Source: Nemertoderma westbladi (taxonomy: Eukaryota; Xenacoelomorpha; Nemertodermatida; Nemertodermatidae). From it: 49,361 bases of DNA. The position numbers and the translations under genes were made by a program. The DNA lies in contig JAUCBJ010005586.1 in the NCBI GenBank assembly GCA_032718475.1, positions 1 through 49,361 of the forward strand, read 5' to 3'. Shown piece by piece: positions 25,747 to 36,100 of this stretch. The notes beneath the pieces were generated by a model. The model was not told the DNA's origin. It saw nothing but the letters and a program-made list of their open reading frames with translations, and did not search any database. Positions within the stretch are counted from its first letter, which is position 1; each line of letters starts with the position of its first letter.

Positions 25747-27301
25747 TGATTATTTAGAGGGATATGATATACAGGAGCGAGAATATTTACATAGCGGATT
25801 TACTTATGGATTTCGTTTAAACTATGAAGGTCCAAACATATCTACCATTACACCTAATTCAATCAGTGCCCAATCCAATCCGATAATAGTGACTCAGAAA
25901 ATTAACAAAGAAATTGCGGCCGGAAGAATGGTGGGCCCATTTGATTCCCCACCATTTCCAAAGTACCATGTCAACCCAGTAGGCATAAGACCAAAGAAGA
26001 ATCCAAATGAATTTAGAATGATCCATGATCTCTCAGCCCCACATAACGAATTATCAGTAAACTTTAACATATCATCCGATAATTCGTCTTGTTCATACTA
26101 CAAAGTTGAGGATGCTATCAATATGATCGTACGTGTAGGAAAGGGTTGTTATTTATCCAAAACGGACATATCTACAGCATTTCGGCTCATACCTATATCA
26201 CCTCAAGATTATCATCTGATGTGTACTAAATGGAAAGGAAAATGGTACTTTGATAAGTGTCTCGAAATGGGGGCCAGCTCCAGCTGTAAAATATTTGAAC
26301 GATTCAGTTCCTGTTTACAATGGGTCGGTATTACTAAGTTAAATATTCCCGAACTTATACATGTCCTGGATGATTTCTTTCTTGCATCAAGTACATATTA
26401 TGACTGCAAGTCTCAATTAACACGGTTTTCTATATTTTGTGAAGAAGTTGGAGTTTTATTGGCCCCAGACAAAACCGAAGGCCCTAAACAACTCCTTACA
26501 TTCCTCGGGATTGAGCTTGATAGTGTTAACTTGGTAGCTAGATTACCTTCTGACAAAGTTGACCGAGCACTACAATCAGTACAAAATCTAAAGATGAAAA
26601 GATGGGTGTTGAAACTAGAGCTCCTGTCCCTCATTGGTTTCCTCAACTTTGCATGTCAAGTGATTATACCAGGAAGAGCATTTCTCAGAAGGTTAATAGA
26701 CTTATCTATGTCAGTAACATCCGTGCATCATCTGGTTAGATTGAAGTCTTGGGCCAGGGCAGATCTGGTGGCCTGGGAGTCATTCCTTGTCGAATTTAAC
26801 GGATGCACTATGTTTATGAATGCTCATTGGAATTCAAACAATAGTATTGAACTTTTTTCAGATGCTGCCCAATCTAAAGGTTATGGGGCAGTGTTCCGCA
26901 ACCATTGGTTCTTTGGGGAATGGCCTCCTGCTTGGGGGCTTTGTACCAATACATCATTGCTAGAACTTTACCCGATTATGTTAATATTACATATCTGGGG
27001 TCCAAACCTAGCAGGAATGAGGATTATCTTCCGCACAGATAATGAAGGACTTGTACCAATCTTAAATAAGAAAACATCTAAAAACCCACACATTATGAAT
27101 CTAATCCGTCGTATTGTTATATTATCAATGAAATATAATATATTATTTAGAGCGAGCCACATCTCCGGTGTAAATAACGTTAAAGCAGACCATCTTTCTC
27201 GTTTACAGATAGCATCATTTATGGAGATAGCGCCCGAAGCTGACAAGGACGCAACTCCGGTTCCACCGCATCTGAGACCAGACGACTCCTTTTTCGATTG
27301 A
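25313..27301 (+). CDS. Reverse transcriptase and RNase H of the DIRS/Ngaro-type element
   Basis: The frame is open from 25313, but homologous reading begins about 25690 (LPTPVNWVKLNDYLEGYD), so translation probably reaches it by frameshift or reinitiation near the end of gag. RT motifs follow: VNPVGIRPKKNPNEFRMIHD, the motif A Asp in LSKTDISTAF (residue about 284) and the catalytic VLDDF (residue about 351), an LDD variant normal for this order. RNase H follows with ELFSDAAQSKGYGAVF, the Glu in LLELYP and RTDNEGLVPILNKK, then SHISGVNNVKADHLSR, a common end of DIRS RNase H. Catalytic residues look intact. The stop TGA (27299-27301) overlaps the recombinase frame. Confidence 0.9.
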   Translation: MVEVHGCYMMRNFVYASKTPHRIIAGGSPCRNYPYWPQLGKLVISQYHTDIVSHTIGEKNVSLVILTTLVPIVAQVTGSLSVPIHSRELNHSGPFDIPVHSRHVANAALPQREGEWIGGPSRVASSTLDSATVILPTPVNWVKLNDYLEGYDIQEREYLHSGFTYGFRLNYEGPNISTITPNSISAQSNPIIVTQKINKEIAAGRMVGPFDSPPFPKYHVNPVGIRPKKNPNEFRMIHDLSAPHNELSVNFNISSDNSSCSYYKVEDAINMIVRVGKGCYLSKTDISTAFRLIPISPQDYHLMCTKWKGKWYFDKCLEMGASSSCKIFERFSSCLQWVGITKLNIPELIHVLDDFFLASSTYYDCKSQLTRFSIFCEEVGVLLAPDKTEGPKQLLTFLGIELDSVNLVARLPSDKVDRALQSVQNLKMKRWVLKLELLSLIGFLNFACQVIIPGRAFLRRLIDLSMSVTSVHHLVRLKSWARADLVAWESFLVEFNGCTMFMNAHWNSNNSIELFSDAAQSKGYGAVFRNHWFFGEWPPAWGLCTNTSLLELYPIMLILHIWGPNLAGMRIIFRTDNEGLVPILNKKTSKNPHIMNLIRRIVILSMKYNILFRASHISGVNNVKADHLSRLQIASFMEIAPEADKDATPVPPHLRPDDSFFD

Positions 27302-28179
27302 CTGAACTGGTTGAAACGTCATGGGAAATATCTACCATTGAGTCGTATAAAAGAACCTGGGTTAAATTTAGGTTGTTCCTTAACGAGGTCTTGAATACCC
27401 CATTGATACTTCCTGTTGATCATACAGTCTTGGGATGCTTTGTTGCATATTTAGACTCCCAGCAAATGCATAGATCAACTATCGTGCAACACATGTCAGC
27501 TATATCCCTTCCCCACAAACTCTTACAACTAGATGACCCCACAAAATCGTTCTTAGTTTCTCGAGCATTAATTGGAATTGGGAAGCATGTCGTATGTCCT
27601 GATTCAAGGTTACCTATTATAAAGGCATTACTGTCGCGTATGTTATATGCTATTGATGTTATATACACTGATTCTTATAAGAGTTTGCTTATAAAATCTA
27701 TGTTTCTGGTTGCCTTTTATGGTTTTCTCAGAGTAGGTGAATTTTTGCAAAAGAAAGGACAATTGGGAAAATGGGTGCTTAGTTTTAAGGATGTGCAATT
27801 TGATAATAATATTGCTATTTTATTAATTAGGCATTTTAAGCACCAAAAACCACCATATGTACCAGCACATGTCAGTATTTTAGATAATGAATACCACAAT
27901 CCAGTGAAAATATTACGGCATTATTTACACAACCGTCCATTGCAAAATGAAGATAGCCCATTGTTTATGTGGCAATCAGGTGACTTAGTATATCGGAACC
28001 AGTTTGTTATGATTTTAAATAAGTGCTTAAATTTCTTGAACATATCGACTCAGGTATATAAAACACATAGTTTTCGTATTGGTGCTGCTACAGAGGCAGC
28101 AAGGGAAGGTTGTACAGATGCATATATACGAGCCCAGGGCCGATGGTCTTCGAATGCCTTCTTGAGATATATAAGATAA
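27298..28179 (+). CDS. Tyrosine recombinase of the DIRS/Ngaro-type element
   Basis: The 293-codon frame is open from 27244. It has no early ATG, so it is probably expressed from the overlapping RT frame. An N-terminal SAM-like DNA-binding part (SYKRTWVKFRLFLNE ... FVAYLDSQ) precedes the catalytic domain. FYGFLRVGEF holds the first Arg, THSFRIGAAT is the H-x-x-R box, and GRWSSNAFLRYIR supplies the Trp/His position and the nucleophilic Tyr near the C terminus. These are the tyrosine-recombinase catalytic residues. The enzyme should insert the circular DNA intermediate by strand exchange. HSFRIGAAT resembles Ngaro-type recombinases in my memory. The sequence appears intact. Confidence 0.9.
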   Translation: MTELVETSWEISTIESYKRTWVKFRLFLNEVLNTPLILPVDHTVLGCFVAYLDSQQMHRSTIVQHMSAISLPHKLLQLDDPTKSFLVSRALIGIGKHVVCPDSRLPIIKALLSRMLYAIDVIYTDSYKSLLIKSMFLVAFYGFLRVGEFLQKKGQLGKWVLSFKDVQFDNNIAILLIRHFKHQKPPYVPAHVSILDNEYHNPVKILRHYLHNRPLQNEDSPLFMWQSGDLVYRNQFVMILNKCLNFLNISTQVYKTHSFRIGAATEAAREGCTDAYIRAQGRWSSNAFLRYIR

Positions 28180-28610
28180 CTTTAATTTGATATGATTAAT
28201 TATTGGATATTTTATTATATTATTATTTTATACTACACTTCTCGAGAGTTGATGTTTAGGTTATTTCTGTATATATTTGCATATATATATGTATGTATGT
28301 GTATAGATATATATACATTACCTTTTATAGTCTTAGTTTGTGGTTTAAAATATGCCTTGATTATATTCATGTACTATAGTGTTGCTTGCTTATATGTACG
28401 TAGTCAGTATAGATTGAGAAATGGAGTTACCGAAAATTAAATTTCTATGGCTTTTGCTCGGGTGGGGTCGCATATTCGGTAATATGCGCTGGGCGATATA
28501 TACCCTCACCCTTTGCCTCATATAATAATGTTTATTATTAATTAAAGAAAAATGAGGTATGCCTCGTAACTTCATCGAAGTTACGAGGCACTTACAGCCA
28601 TTAAATATAT
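28180..28610 (+). other. 3' flank of the DIRS/Ngaro-type element with two perfect hairpins
   Basis: AT-rich sequence. Hairpin 1: CGCATATT/AATATGCG, loop CGGT, 28469-28488. Hairpin 2: TGCCTCGTAACTTC/GAAGTTACGAGGCA, loop ATC, 28560-28590. Either could be part of the element's terminal recombination structure. Confidence 0.65.
28560..28590. repeat. Perfect 14-bp-stem inverted repeat
   Basis: The arms at 28560-28573 and 28577-28590 are exact reverse complements with only three bases between. It lies about 380 bases after the recombinase stop. It is a candidate core or terminal site for the recombinase, or an RNA 3'-end hairpin. Confidence 0.85.
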
Positions 28611-28858
28611 TTATTTTATATTATTCGGGAAAGCATAGCTTCGCAAAAGCCCCTTAAGGTCAGCAGGAACATAAATGAATGATACACAGGACTTGTAAGT
28701 AGATTCTAAGAAAATGTGATTTACACATGAGAAATCAAGTTGGGGGTAGGATTCCCGGAGATCACCTAGTAGAGAGCAACTTAGAAGGACACGGGCTTCG
28801 GTCTGTATAGAACTGCATTTATAAAAACGTCTGTCTCGAGGAATACGCGACCACCTGC
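28611..28858 (-). pseudogene. Fragment of a second non-LTR retrotransposon C-terminal domain
   Basis: The minus strand reads RSRIPRDRRFYKC-like sequence, then SIQTEARVLLSCSLLGDLR and further hydrophobic helices. The C-x-n-QTE-x-x-VLL-x-C pattern is typical of the zinc-like end of animal LINE polyproteins. There the usual residue is His where this copy has Arg. It directly abuts the (CTA)6 3' end of the RTE-type copy, so the RTE element probably landed in or beside this older LINE tail. The family is from motif memory. Confidence 0.45.
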
Positions 28859-28876
28859 CTACTACTACTACTACTA
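28859..28876 (-). repeat. (CTA)6 = (TAG)6 microsatellite tail of the RTE-type element
   Basis: Six perfect CTA triplets lie only about 30 bases past the RTE ORF stop. RTE elements typically have very short 3' UTRs ending in short tandem repeats, so this marks the element's 3' end. Confidence 0.75.
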
Positions 28877-28906
28877 GGATCGGCATGCTGCATTGCAGCT
28901 GCATTT

Positions 28907-30319
28907 TTAAGAATGCTGTGCCGGCTTGTCAACAAAATTGCACCGCCACAACTCCCTATCACCCATGACATTTGCTAGATCATCCGCATCTTTAAGGCCA
29001 GTGTCCTTTAAGATGCGTCTCAAGAAAGTCATGGGCTGTCCACCATGCTTATTCACTCCATGAGGCTGCCAAAGTACAAGATTATGCACTGGCTGGTCCT
29101 CACGGCGTAAGCAATGTCCTGCAAAGCGGAGGCGATTTTGTTCTAGTGTCAAGCTTGGGGGAACCAATGAGACACCTCCAATGTTATATAGTGTCGGGTT
29201 GGAGATGTGTGCATTGTACTTGACACAATGAACCCGGCGTAGCATTCTTGTGAATGTGCCATCGAGAGATTTGGTGTCCTCAGTAGTTAGAGCCCAGCAT
29301 GGACTCCCGTAGAGGAGTACTGGAACTACTGCTGCTCTAAATAATCGGACCTTAAGTTTCCGATTAATTCTCGGTGACTTCCAAATCCTGGAAAGCCTAT
29401 TCAAGGCTGCCCATGCCTTTCCCTTACGTATTCGAAGGTCCTCACCTGACTTCCGGATCCATGATCCCAGGTAACAGAAGTCGTCCACATGCTCAAGCAT
29501 ACCATCCTTTGAGCTTAGGCTCATCCGATCAGAGACTTGCTGAGGACTTTCAAAGTTAACTGTCAGAATTTTGGTCTTTCTGGAGTTAATAAAAAGACCA
29601 ACACTAGAAGCAGCATGTTCAAATGAGCTGAGGAGCCGTTGGGCTCCCTCTAATGATTCTGAGAGTACTCCTAAGTCATCAGCAAAGTCTAGATCAGTTA
29701 GATACTTTGCAGGATTTCCTTGACTTCTGGAGCCAGTAGATGGAGTTATCATCACCCCATCATCATTATGATGATCTAAGGACATGCGTAGAACATAGTC
29801 AACAACAATTATGAACAAGAATGGTGCAAGTGTGTCTCCCTGGAGGACGCCCCATAACACTTCAAATGGTTCTGTGTCACCGTCAACAGTAGACACAAAT
29901 GTTGTCGAACCATCATATACTGATCTGATTGCTGCAATAATTTCATCAGGAATCCCATATAATGAAAGTATGCTGAACATACGTGAGCGAGAGACTGAAT
30001 CAAAGGCCTTGAAGAAGTCAACAAAGATAACAGCCAGATGCCTGTCTTTCTTTTGTGATAACTCTTCAATTATCCTTCTAAGTGCCAAAATGGGCTCCAT
30101 GGTCCCACGACCTTTACGGAAACCATTCTGATTTCCACGGAGCAGTCTCTCAATGGGATCCCTGATGCGATTTAATAGAATTCTATTGTATAGCTTTGCA
30201 GCAATCGAGATCAATGAGATTCCCCGAAAAGAACCATAGAGGGTTAGGTTGCCCTTCTTAGGAACTGGCACCAACTTATTTGTTTTCATTTCTTGTGGGA
30301 CTCTTGTTGTTCGGTACAT
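28907..30319 (-). CDS. RTE-type non-LTR reverse transcriptase, main open part
   Basis: The 470-codon minus-strand frame contains the RT motifs in order. They are LVPVPKKGNLTLYGSFRGIS, NGFRKGRGTMEPILALR, motif A VIFVDFFKAFDSV, motif B GVLQGDTLAPFLF and the catalytic DFADDLG. Next come FCYLGSWIRKSGEDLRIRKG, KVRLFRAAVVPVLLYGSPCWALT and a C-terminal GHCLRRED region. The FCYLGS and RIRKGKAW blocks are typical of the RTE clade. The frame continues upstream without a break to 30370, where a TAG separates it from the N-terminal part. An intact element would also encode an AP-type endonuclease N-terminal to this, which is absent. A 5'-truncated, dead copy. Confidence 0.9.
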   Translation of the reverse strand: MYRTTRVPQEMKTNKLVPVPKKGNLTLYGSFRGISLISIAAKLYNRILLNRIRDPIERLLRGNQNGFRKGRGTMEPILALRRIIEELSQKKDRHLAVIFVDFFKAFDSVSRSRMFSILSLYGIPDEIIAAIRSVYDGSTTFVSTVDGDTEPFEVLWGVLQGDTLAPFLFIIVVDYVLRMSLDHHNDDGVMITPSTGSRSQGNPAKYLTDLDFADDLGVLSESLEGAQRLLSSFEHAASSVGLFINSRKTKILTVNFESPQQVSDRMSLSSKDGMLEHVDDFCYLGSWIRKSGEDLRIRKGKAWAALNRLSRIWKSPRINRKLKVRLFRAAVVPVLLYGSPCWALTTEDTKSLDGTFTRMLRRVHCVKYNAHISNPTLYNIGGVSLVPPSLTLEQNRLRFAGHCLRREDQPVHNLVLWQPHGVNKHGGQPMTFLRRILKDTGLKDADDLANVMGDRELWRCNFVDKPAQHS

Positions 30320-30370
30320 GTCTACTATGATGGGATAGATGAGTTTTAAACACTCAGGTATTTTAAAGGC

Positions 30371-30850
30371 CTAAGGGGGAACACCATCTACTCCACTGGC
30401 ACGATTGGACTTAATGCTCTTTGCAGCAGCCTTCACTTCTGCACAGGAGATATCACCAATGGGAATATCTGGGAGTACAGACTCAGACACTTTTACTTCT
30501 ATAAAGTTATCAGGCAATACCCTATCATTATTGAGGAGCTTTTCAAAGTGGGCCTTCCAACCATTGAGGCGATCGGCTGGTGATTCAGCCTTAACCTTGG
30601 TGGTTGGTTGCCTTTTTCGATCAGCAAGCAAGTTGATCGATCTCCATGCCTGGGATGATTGCCTGCTGTCGTCAGCATCATTGATGGCATCAACCTGTTG
30701 GTTTATTAGCTCCTGTAAATTAACAGAGTACTGCCTGTTCAGGGACCTAGATGCAGCCTTAACTGCATTCTTGGCCGCTGTAGTCTGTTTGAGTCGGGAC
30801 TCTTTCTGCGCTTCGTAGAGGACATTTCGGTAATCATTTTCAATAATCAA
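30371..30850 (-). pseudogene. RTE-type polyprotein, N-terminal RT segment upstream of a TAG
   Basis: Same minus-strand frame as the main RT, separated by TAG at 30371-30373. It encodes the segment before the RT palm: a helical, basic region (EAQKESRLKQTTAAKNAVK), AWRSINLLADRK, LNGWKAHFEKLLN and VKAAAKSIKSNRASGVDGVPP. The last matches the conserved K-x-x-K-x-x-G-x-DG-(I/V)-P block that normally leads straight into the RT, so the stop is a nonsense change in a conserved region. Homology ends near 30850, marking the 5' truncation. Confidence 0.85.
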
Positions 30851-31113
30851 TAACCAATTGGTTATAAGCGATAATTAAGACATGTTCTAAGGTCTAAAAA
30901 TTACGCTGAATCCATTTACGCAGTAATAATTAGAAAATAGTTAAGAATTAGATATATATTTAGTTATTTAAAAATATTTATTATATTAACTAATAATTTT
31001 ATTAAATTAGTGGAATATTTAAATAGCTGTATCTCAAAAACAATCTAGAGAATTTATATCAAATTGGTCTCTATCAATGATTACCAATCCAATGACACCA
31101 GTCCCGAAGCACT

Positions 31114-31127
31114 GTTGCCATGGCAAC
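31114..31127. promoter_or_regulatory. RFX X-box-like palindrome
   Basis: GTTGCCATGGCAAC is a perfect palindrome and matches the RFX-family X-box consensus. Copy 1 has one mismatch (4802-4815). Activity is inference. Confidence 0.4.
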
Positions 31128-31959
31128 CGTTGTTAGGGGCAGTAATCTTCGGGCAACGCCTTAACTAACACCACTTTAAGCACTATAAAAAAACTACAGT
31201 GACTCTACCCCCAGTATATCAAGGTTATTCAACTTAGTTTCAAGTCACGGTTATCATGACAACCGTTGCTAAGTCCAATAGGATTTTCATATCAACCAGT
31301 GATCTAAGCCTTATATAACTATGATATCAAGGTCCACTGTACCGTTACTGATTTTTTTGAGTGACTGTTGCCTCGACCAGTCATTAAAAGATATAGATTT
31401 TCGCACCCTAGTACATAGTTATATTATTTTATAATATTATAAAATAATATTATCAATATTAAATATTAATTAAAAATATGATATTCATATAATAATATGG
31501 TGGTATTGTATGCATATTGTTTTGGTGTTATCAAATTTTGAAATTCTAATATTAAAATCACATATTATTGTACTTAATAAAAAGCAAACACAATTAGACA
31601 CAAAATAATAATATATTAAAATGCCGCAAACTATTATAAGATAACTTACCTGCAGCCGCCAACTGAGCTAAACGCTATAGGCCCAACTACCACCATAATA
31701 ATAACGGAATTTATTGATTGAGTGAATTCTATCTATTATATATATTATCTACTCAAATACCATAAAACAGAAAATATAATGAAATCAACTGCCACTAAAG
31801 CATACCACTCTAATTCAAATTAAATTCAACCACTCTATAATACCAGTTCCTAATTATGTGCATTATAATTAATTAAATTAATTGAGATAATCACTTTAGG
31901 ATCTAAACTAATTATAACAACTCTAAACATGCCTACTCCATTTCCTGCTCATTACCATC

Positions 31960-32330
31960 CATCAGTGGATCAAAGCTAGTAGATGAGATGGAGCTGGTTC
32001 TACATTAGCAGGCAGTAAGTCGGGAAATAATGCCTTTAAAGCTGTACACAGTTCTCCCAACCATGTAATGGGGCGAATATTGGAGGATCACGTTAATGCG
32101 CTGACATCCATACTGTAGCTTGGTAATGTGCCCTATGTACGTGTAACTCAAAAGCATCCTTAGTGGGTGGCAGTGTCTTTAAAACAGAAGCTGTCGTTGC
32201 CATAAATTTAACCGCCTTATGGAGCATCACGTTAATTATTACATTTGTAATGGTCTTAAATTCTGATTTCCCCCTTACTATATAGCATGTAGCCATATAT
32301 TAATCAGTAGCTTCTTCCAAGATATTCTCA
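31960..32330 (-). pseudogene. Relic of the LPPT...HRAHYQ protein, copy 2
   Basis: The minus strand reads RGKSEFKTITNV, AVKFMATTASVLKTLPPT and HVHRAHYQATVWMSAH at 32093-32296, as in the copy at 5545-5918. A stop falls directly after MSAH, where copy 1 reads on to KRDPP. Family function unknown; this copy is dead. Confidence 0.45.
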
Positions 32331-32525
32331 AAACTGCAATCGACTTCTCCAATGTACTTTACTGTACTGTACTATAGGCACAAACATCGTACAATTAAAT
32401 TTCAATGAACAATAGTTAACACTTAAACGTTAAGAATAGTAAATCCATAGTTATATACTAAATCCATAGTTCATAGTGATATACATACAACACGCATTGG
32501 TAGGTAACGAAAATAAATCATGTCA

Positions 32526-33148
32526 GTAGTAGAGGAAGAGGGTCCCCCCGGTAAGTCCTCCCTATGCTTCTCTATGGGATTGCTCGGAGGGCTATTGAAA
32601 ATGCTCAATTTTGATACATTTACAACGACCATCTGCCACCCCCATTCATTCGCATTGGATCAACCAATGATCGATATTCAACTACGTGTAGCCTAGCCTC
32701 ACGATGCATGCCTAGCCCCTCGCTCGCGGTTACTCTCCGTTTCGCCTCGCTACCATGATGACGACACGACGACGACGATGATCTAATGTATCCTATCATC
32801 ATCTTTACGGTCAGTCACGGTCGTTGCCCTCTTCCACACACACACATCTATATATACTATGCTATGCTATGCTATCTATCTATCTATTATATTGATTGCC
32901 AACTCAATGATTTCCTGCTACTCGACCGCTGTTACCAACCAGCGCCAGTGTGAGTGTTATATGGGACTTGAAATCCCGCTATGCGTACACGTACACATAG
33001 TCGCATTACGAGGTGAAGCGAATCCGAACCGAACCAAATGGTTACTCAACCTAACCCTATTCTATTCTATCACATCTGTGGCATACTGCGGGCTAACATC
33101 TCTATTATACTGTAAGTTTTTTTATTATAATTATTGATTATTATTGCA
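32526..33148. other. Gene-free stretch with microsatellites
   Basis: Contains an ACGACG/ATGATG run (about 32757-32785), an ACAC run (32836-32847) and CTATG/CTAT iterations (32860-32890). The open frame at 32859-33137 begins in the microsatellite and has no motif. Nothing else is recognised. Confidence 0.55.
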
Positions 33149-36100
33149 GTGCGATTAATTTAGGTCAATGGTGCAATATAGTTAGGCTTGGCTAATTCCC
33201 TGTCCAGCTGATGAGGTGTCGAGGATTAGCGCGTACTGGTCCTAGAAGCCGAAACGCAACCATATTTTTAAAAAATTAATTATTTTTGTCTTAGTCCTAC
33301 TTCTTTCATGGCGACATAATTGTCATATATTTTCTTATAGAATATAGGCTTAGCTTTTGTGCAGTTTAATACCGGTATCATTTAGTGTATGGCGGTTAGG
33401 TTTTAGGGTTAGGGTTGCGATACATACTTGTATGTGGAGCATGGTATAATGTGTTTTGTTTGTGTTTTTTTGTTTGTTTTGTTTTGTGTTCCTTGATGGC
33501 CTTAGGGTCTGGAAGGTATTTTGGGCTTAATGTCCTGATTCTATATTTTTTTGTAGTTAAAGGTTGTAAGACTCTAGTGTTTACCTTAAAGTTAATATAT
33601 ACATCACAACCACCTGTTAGTCAGTATGTCGGTACATTCAATTATCACATATGAATATCCCAATTTTTTACTGGGATAGAGCAGAACTCCGGCATCACTG
33701 CATGTTGTTAAATCTTATATAATTTTTCTACTGTGTGTTTGCTCTAGCAAACTACCAGTTTTCCATTGGTAACATGTTTACTTACCGTAGGCCTATAGGG
33801 TCCCAATGTTCTAAGGTCTGAAGTCTGTTTGGGCTAAGTGGTAACTGAGTTGATGGTGCGATTAATTTAGGTCAATGGTGCAATATAGTTAGGCTTGGCT
33901 AATTCCCTGTCCAGCTGATGAGGTGTCGAGGATTAGCGCGTACTGGTCCTAGACGCCGAAACGCAACCATATTTTTAACAAATTAATTATTTTTGTCTTA
34001 GTCCTACCTCTTTCATGGCAACATAAATGTCATATATTTTCTTATAGAATATAGGCTTAGCTTTTGTGCAGTTTAATACCGGTATCATTTAGTGTATGGC
34101 GGTTAGGTTTTAGGGTTAGGGTTGCGATACATACTTGTATGTGGAGCATGGTATAATGTATTTTGTTTGTGTTTTTTGTTTGTTTAGTTTTGTGTTCCTT
34201 GATGGCCTTAGGGTCTGGAAGGTATTTTGGGCTTAATGTCCTGATTCTATATTTTTTGTAGTTAAAGGTTGTAAGACTCTAGTGTTTACCTTAAAGTTAA
34301 TATATACATCACAACCACCTGTTATTCAGTATGTCGGTACATTCAATTATCACATATGAATATCCCAATCTTTTACTGGGATAGAGCAGAACTCCGGCAT
34401 CACTGCATGTTGTTAAATCTTATATAATTTTTGTACTGTGTGTTTGCTCTAGCAAACTACCAGTTTTCCATTGGTAACATGTTTACTTACCGTAGGCCTA
34501 TAGGGTCCCAATGTTCTGAGGTCTGAAGTCTGTTTGGGCTAAGTGGTAACTGAGTTGATGGTGCGATTAATTTAGGTCAATGGTGCAATATAGTTAGGCT
34601 TGGCTAATTCCCTATCCAGCTGATGAGGTGTCGAGGATTAGCGCGTACTGGTCCTAGACTCCGAAACGCAACCATATTTTTAACAAATTAATTATTTTTG
34701 TCTTAGTCCTACCTCTTTCATGGCGACAAAAATGTCATATATTTTCTTATAGAATATAGGCTTAGCTTTTGTGCAGTTTAATACCGGTATCATTTAGTGT
34801 ATGGCGGTTAGGTTTTAGGGTTAGGGTTGCGATACATACTTGTATGTGGAGCATGGTATAATGTATTTTGTTTGTGTTTTTTGTTTGTTTTGTTTTGTGT
34901 TCCTTGATGGCCTTAGGGTCTGGAAGGTATTTTGGGCTTAATGTCCTGATTCTATATTTTTTGTAGTTAAAGGTTGTAAGACTCTAGTGTTTACCTTAAA
35001 GTTAATATATACATCACAACCACCTGTTAGTCAGTATGTCGGTACATTCAATTATCACATATGAATATCCCAATTTTTTACTGGGATAGAGCAGAACTCT
35101 GGCATCACTGCATGTTGTTAAATCTTATATAATTTTTGTACTGTGAGTTTGCTCTAGCAAACTACCAGTTTTCCATTGGTAACATGTTTACTTACCATAG
35201 GCCTATAGGGTCCCAATGTTCTGAGGTCTGAAGTCTGTTTGGGCTAAGTGGTAACTGAGTTGATGGTGCGATTAATTTAGGTCAATGGTGCAATATAGTT
35301 AGGCTTGGCTAATTCCCTGTCCAGCTGATGAGGTGTTGAGGATTAGCGCGTACTGGTCCTAGACGCCGAAACGCAACCATATTTTTAACAAATTAATTAT
35401 TTTTGTCTTAGTCCTACCTCTTTCATGGCGACAAAAATGTCATATATTTTCTTATAGAATATAGGCTTAGCTTTTGTGCAGTTTAATACCGGTATCATTT
35501 AGTGTATGGTGGTTAGGTTTTAGGGTTAGGGTTGCGATACATACTTGTATGTGGAGCATGGTATAATGTATTTTGTTTGTGTTTTTTGTTTGTTTTGTTT
35601 TGTGTTCCTTGATGGCCTTAGGGTCTGGAAGGTATTTTGGGCTTAATGTCATGATTCTATATTTATTTGTAGTTAAAGGTTGTAAGACTCTAGTGTTTAC
35701 CTTAAAGTTAATATATACATCACAACCACCTGTTAGTCAGTATGGAGGTACATTCAATTATCATATATGAATATCCCAATTTTTTACTGGGATAGAGCAG
35801 AACTCCGGCATCACTGCATGTTGTTAAATCTTATATAATTTTTGTACTGTGTGTTTGCTCTAGAAAACTACCAGTTTTCCATAGGTAACATGTTTATTTA
35901 CCGTAGGCCTATAGGGTCCCAATGTTCTGAGGTCTGAAGTCTGTTTGGGCTAAGTGGTAACTGAGTTGATGGTGCGATTAATTTAGGTCAATGGTGCAAT
36001 ATAGTTAGGCTTGGCTAATTCCCTGTCCAGCTGATGAGGTGTCGAGGATTAGCGCGTACTGGTCCTAGACACCGAAACGCAACCATATTTTTAACAAATT

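Larger units (their letters stand above)
24178..28590 (+). mobile_element. Tyrosine-recombinase retrotransposon (DIRS order, Ngaro-like)
   Basis: Three overlapping plus-strand ORFs encode gag, RT-RNase H and a tyrosine recombinase, with no DDE integrase, aspartic protease or LTRs. That is the DIRS-order gene set. No methyltransferase domain is seen, which fits Ngaro better than classical DIRS1. These elements integrate through a circular DNA intermediate using the recombinase and usually leave no target duplication. Termini should be split direct or inverted repeats; I could not match left and right ends, so limits are approximate. The right limit is placed at the end of a 14-bp-stem hairpin. 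All three ORFs lack internal stops, so the copy could be recent. Confidence 0.85.
31043..32525. repeat. Dispersed repeat, copy 2
   Basis: Uninterrupted counterpart of 4731-5992 plus 19989-20325. It shares long near-identical blocks, the AT hairpin near 31421-31450 and the LPPT protein relic. A perfect GTTGCCATGGCAAC palindrome lies at 31114-31127. A segment of roughly 240 bases present in copy 1 (about 5945-5992 and 19989-20153) is replaced here by a short ACTGT-rich stretch (32356-32380). Confidence 0.85.

Noticed and set aside
32859-33137. 92-codon hydrophobic plus-strand frame
   Set aside because: Starts in a CTATG microsatellite and has no conserved motif or splice context.
33390-33420. 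Telomere end
   Set aside because: Only two TTAGGG repeats per satellite unit and DNA continues on both sides, so this is interstitial.
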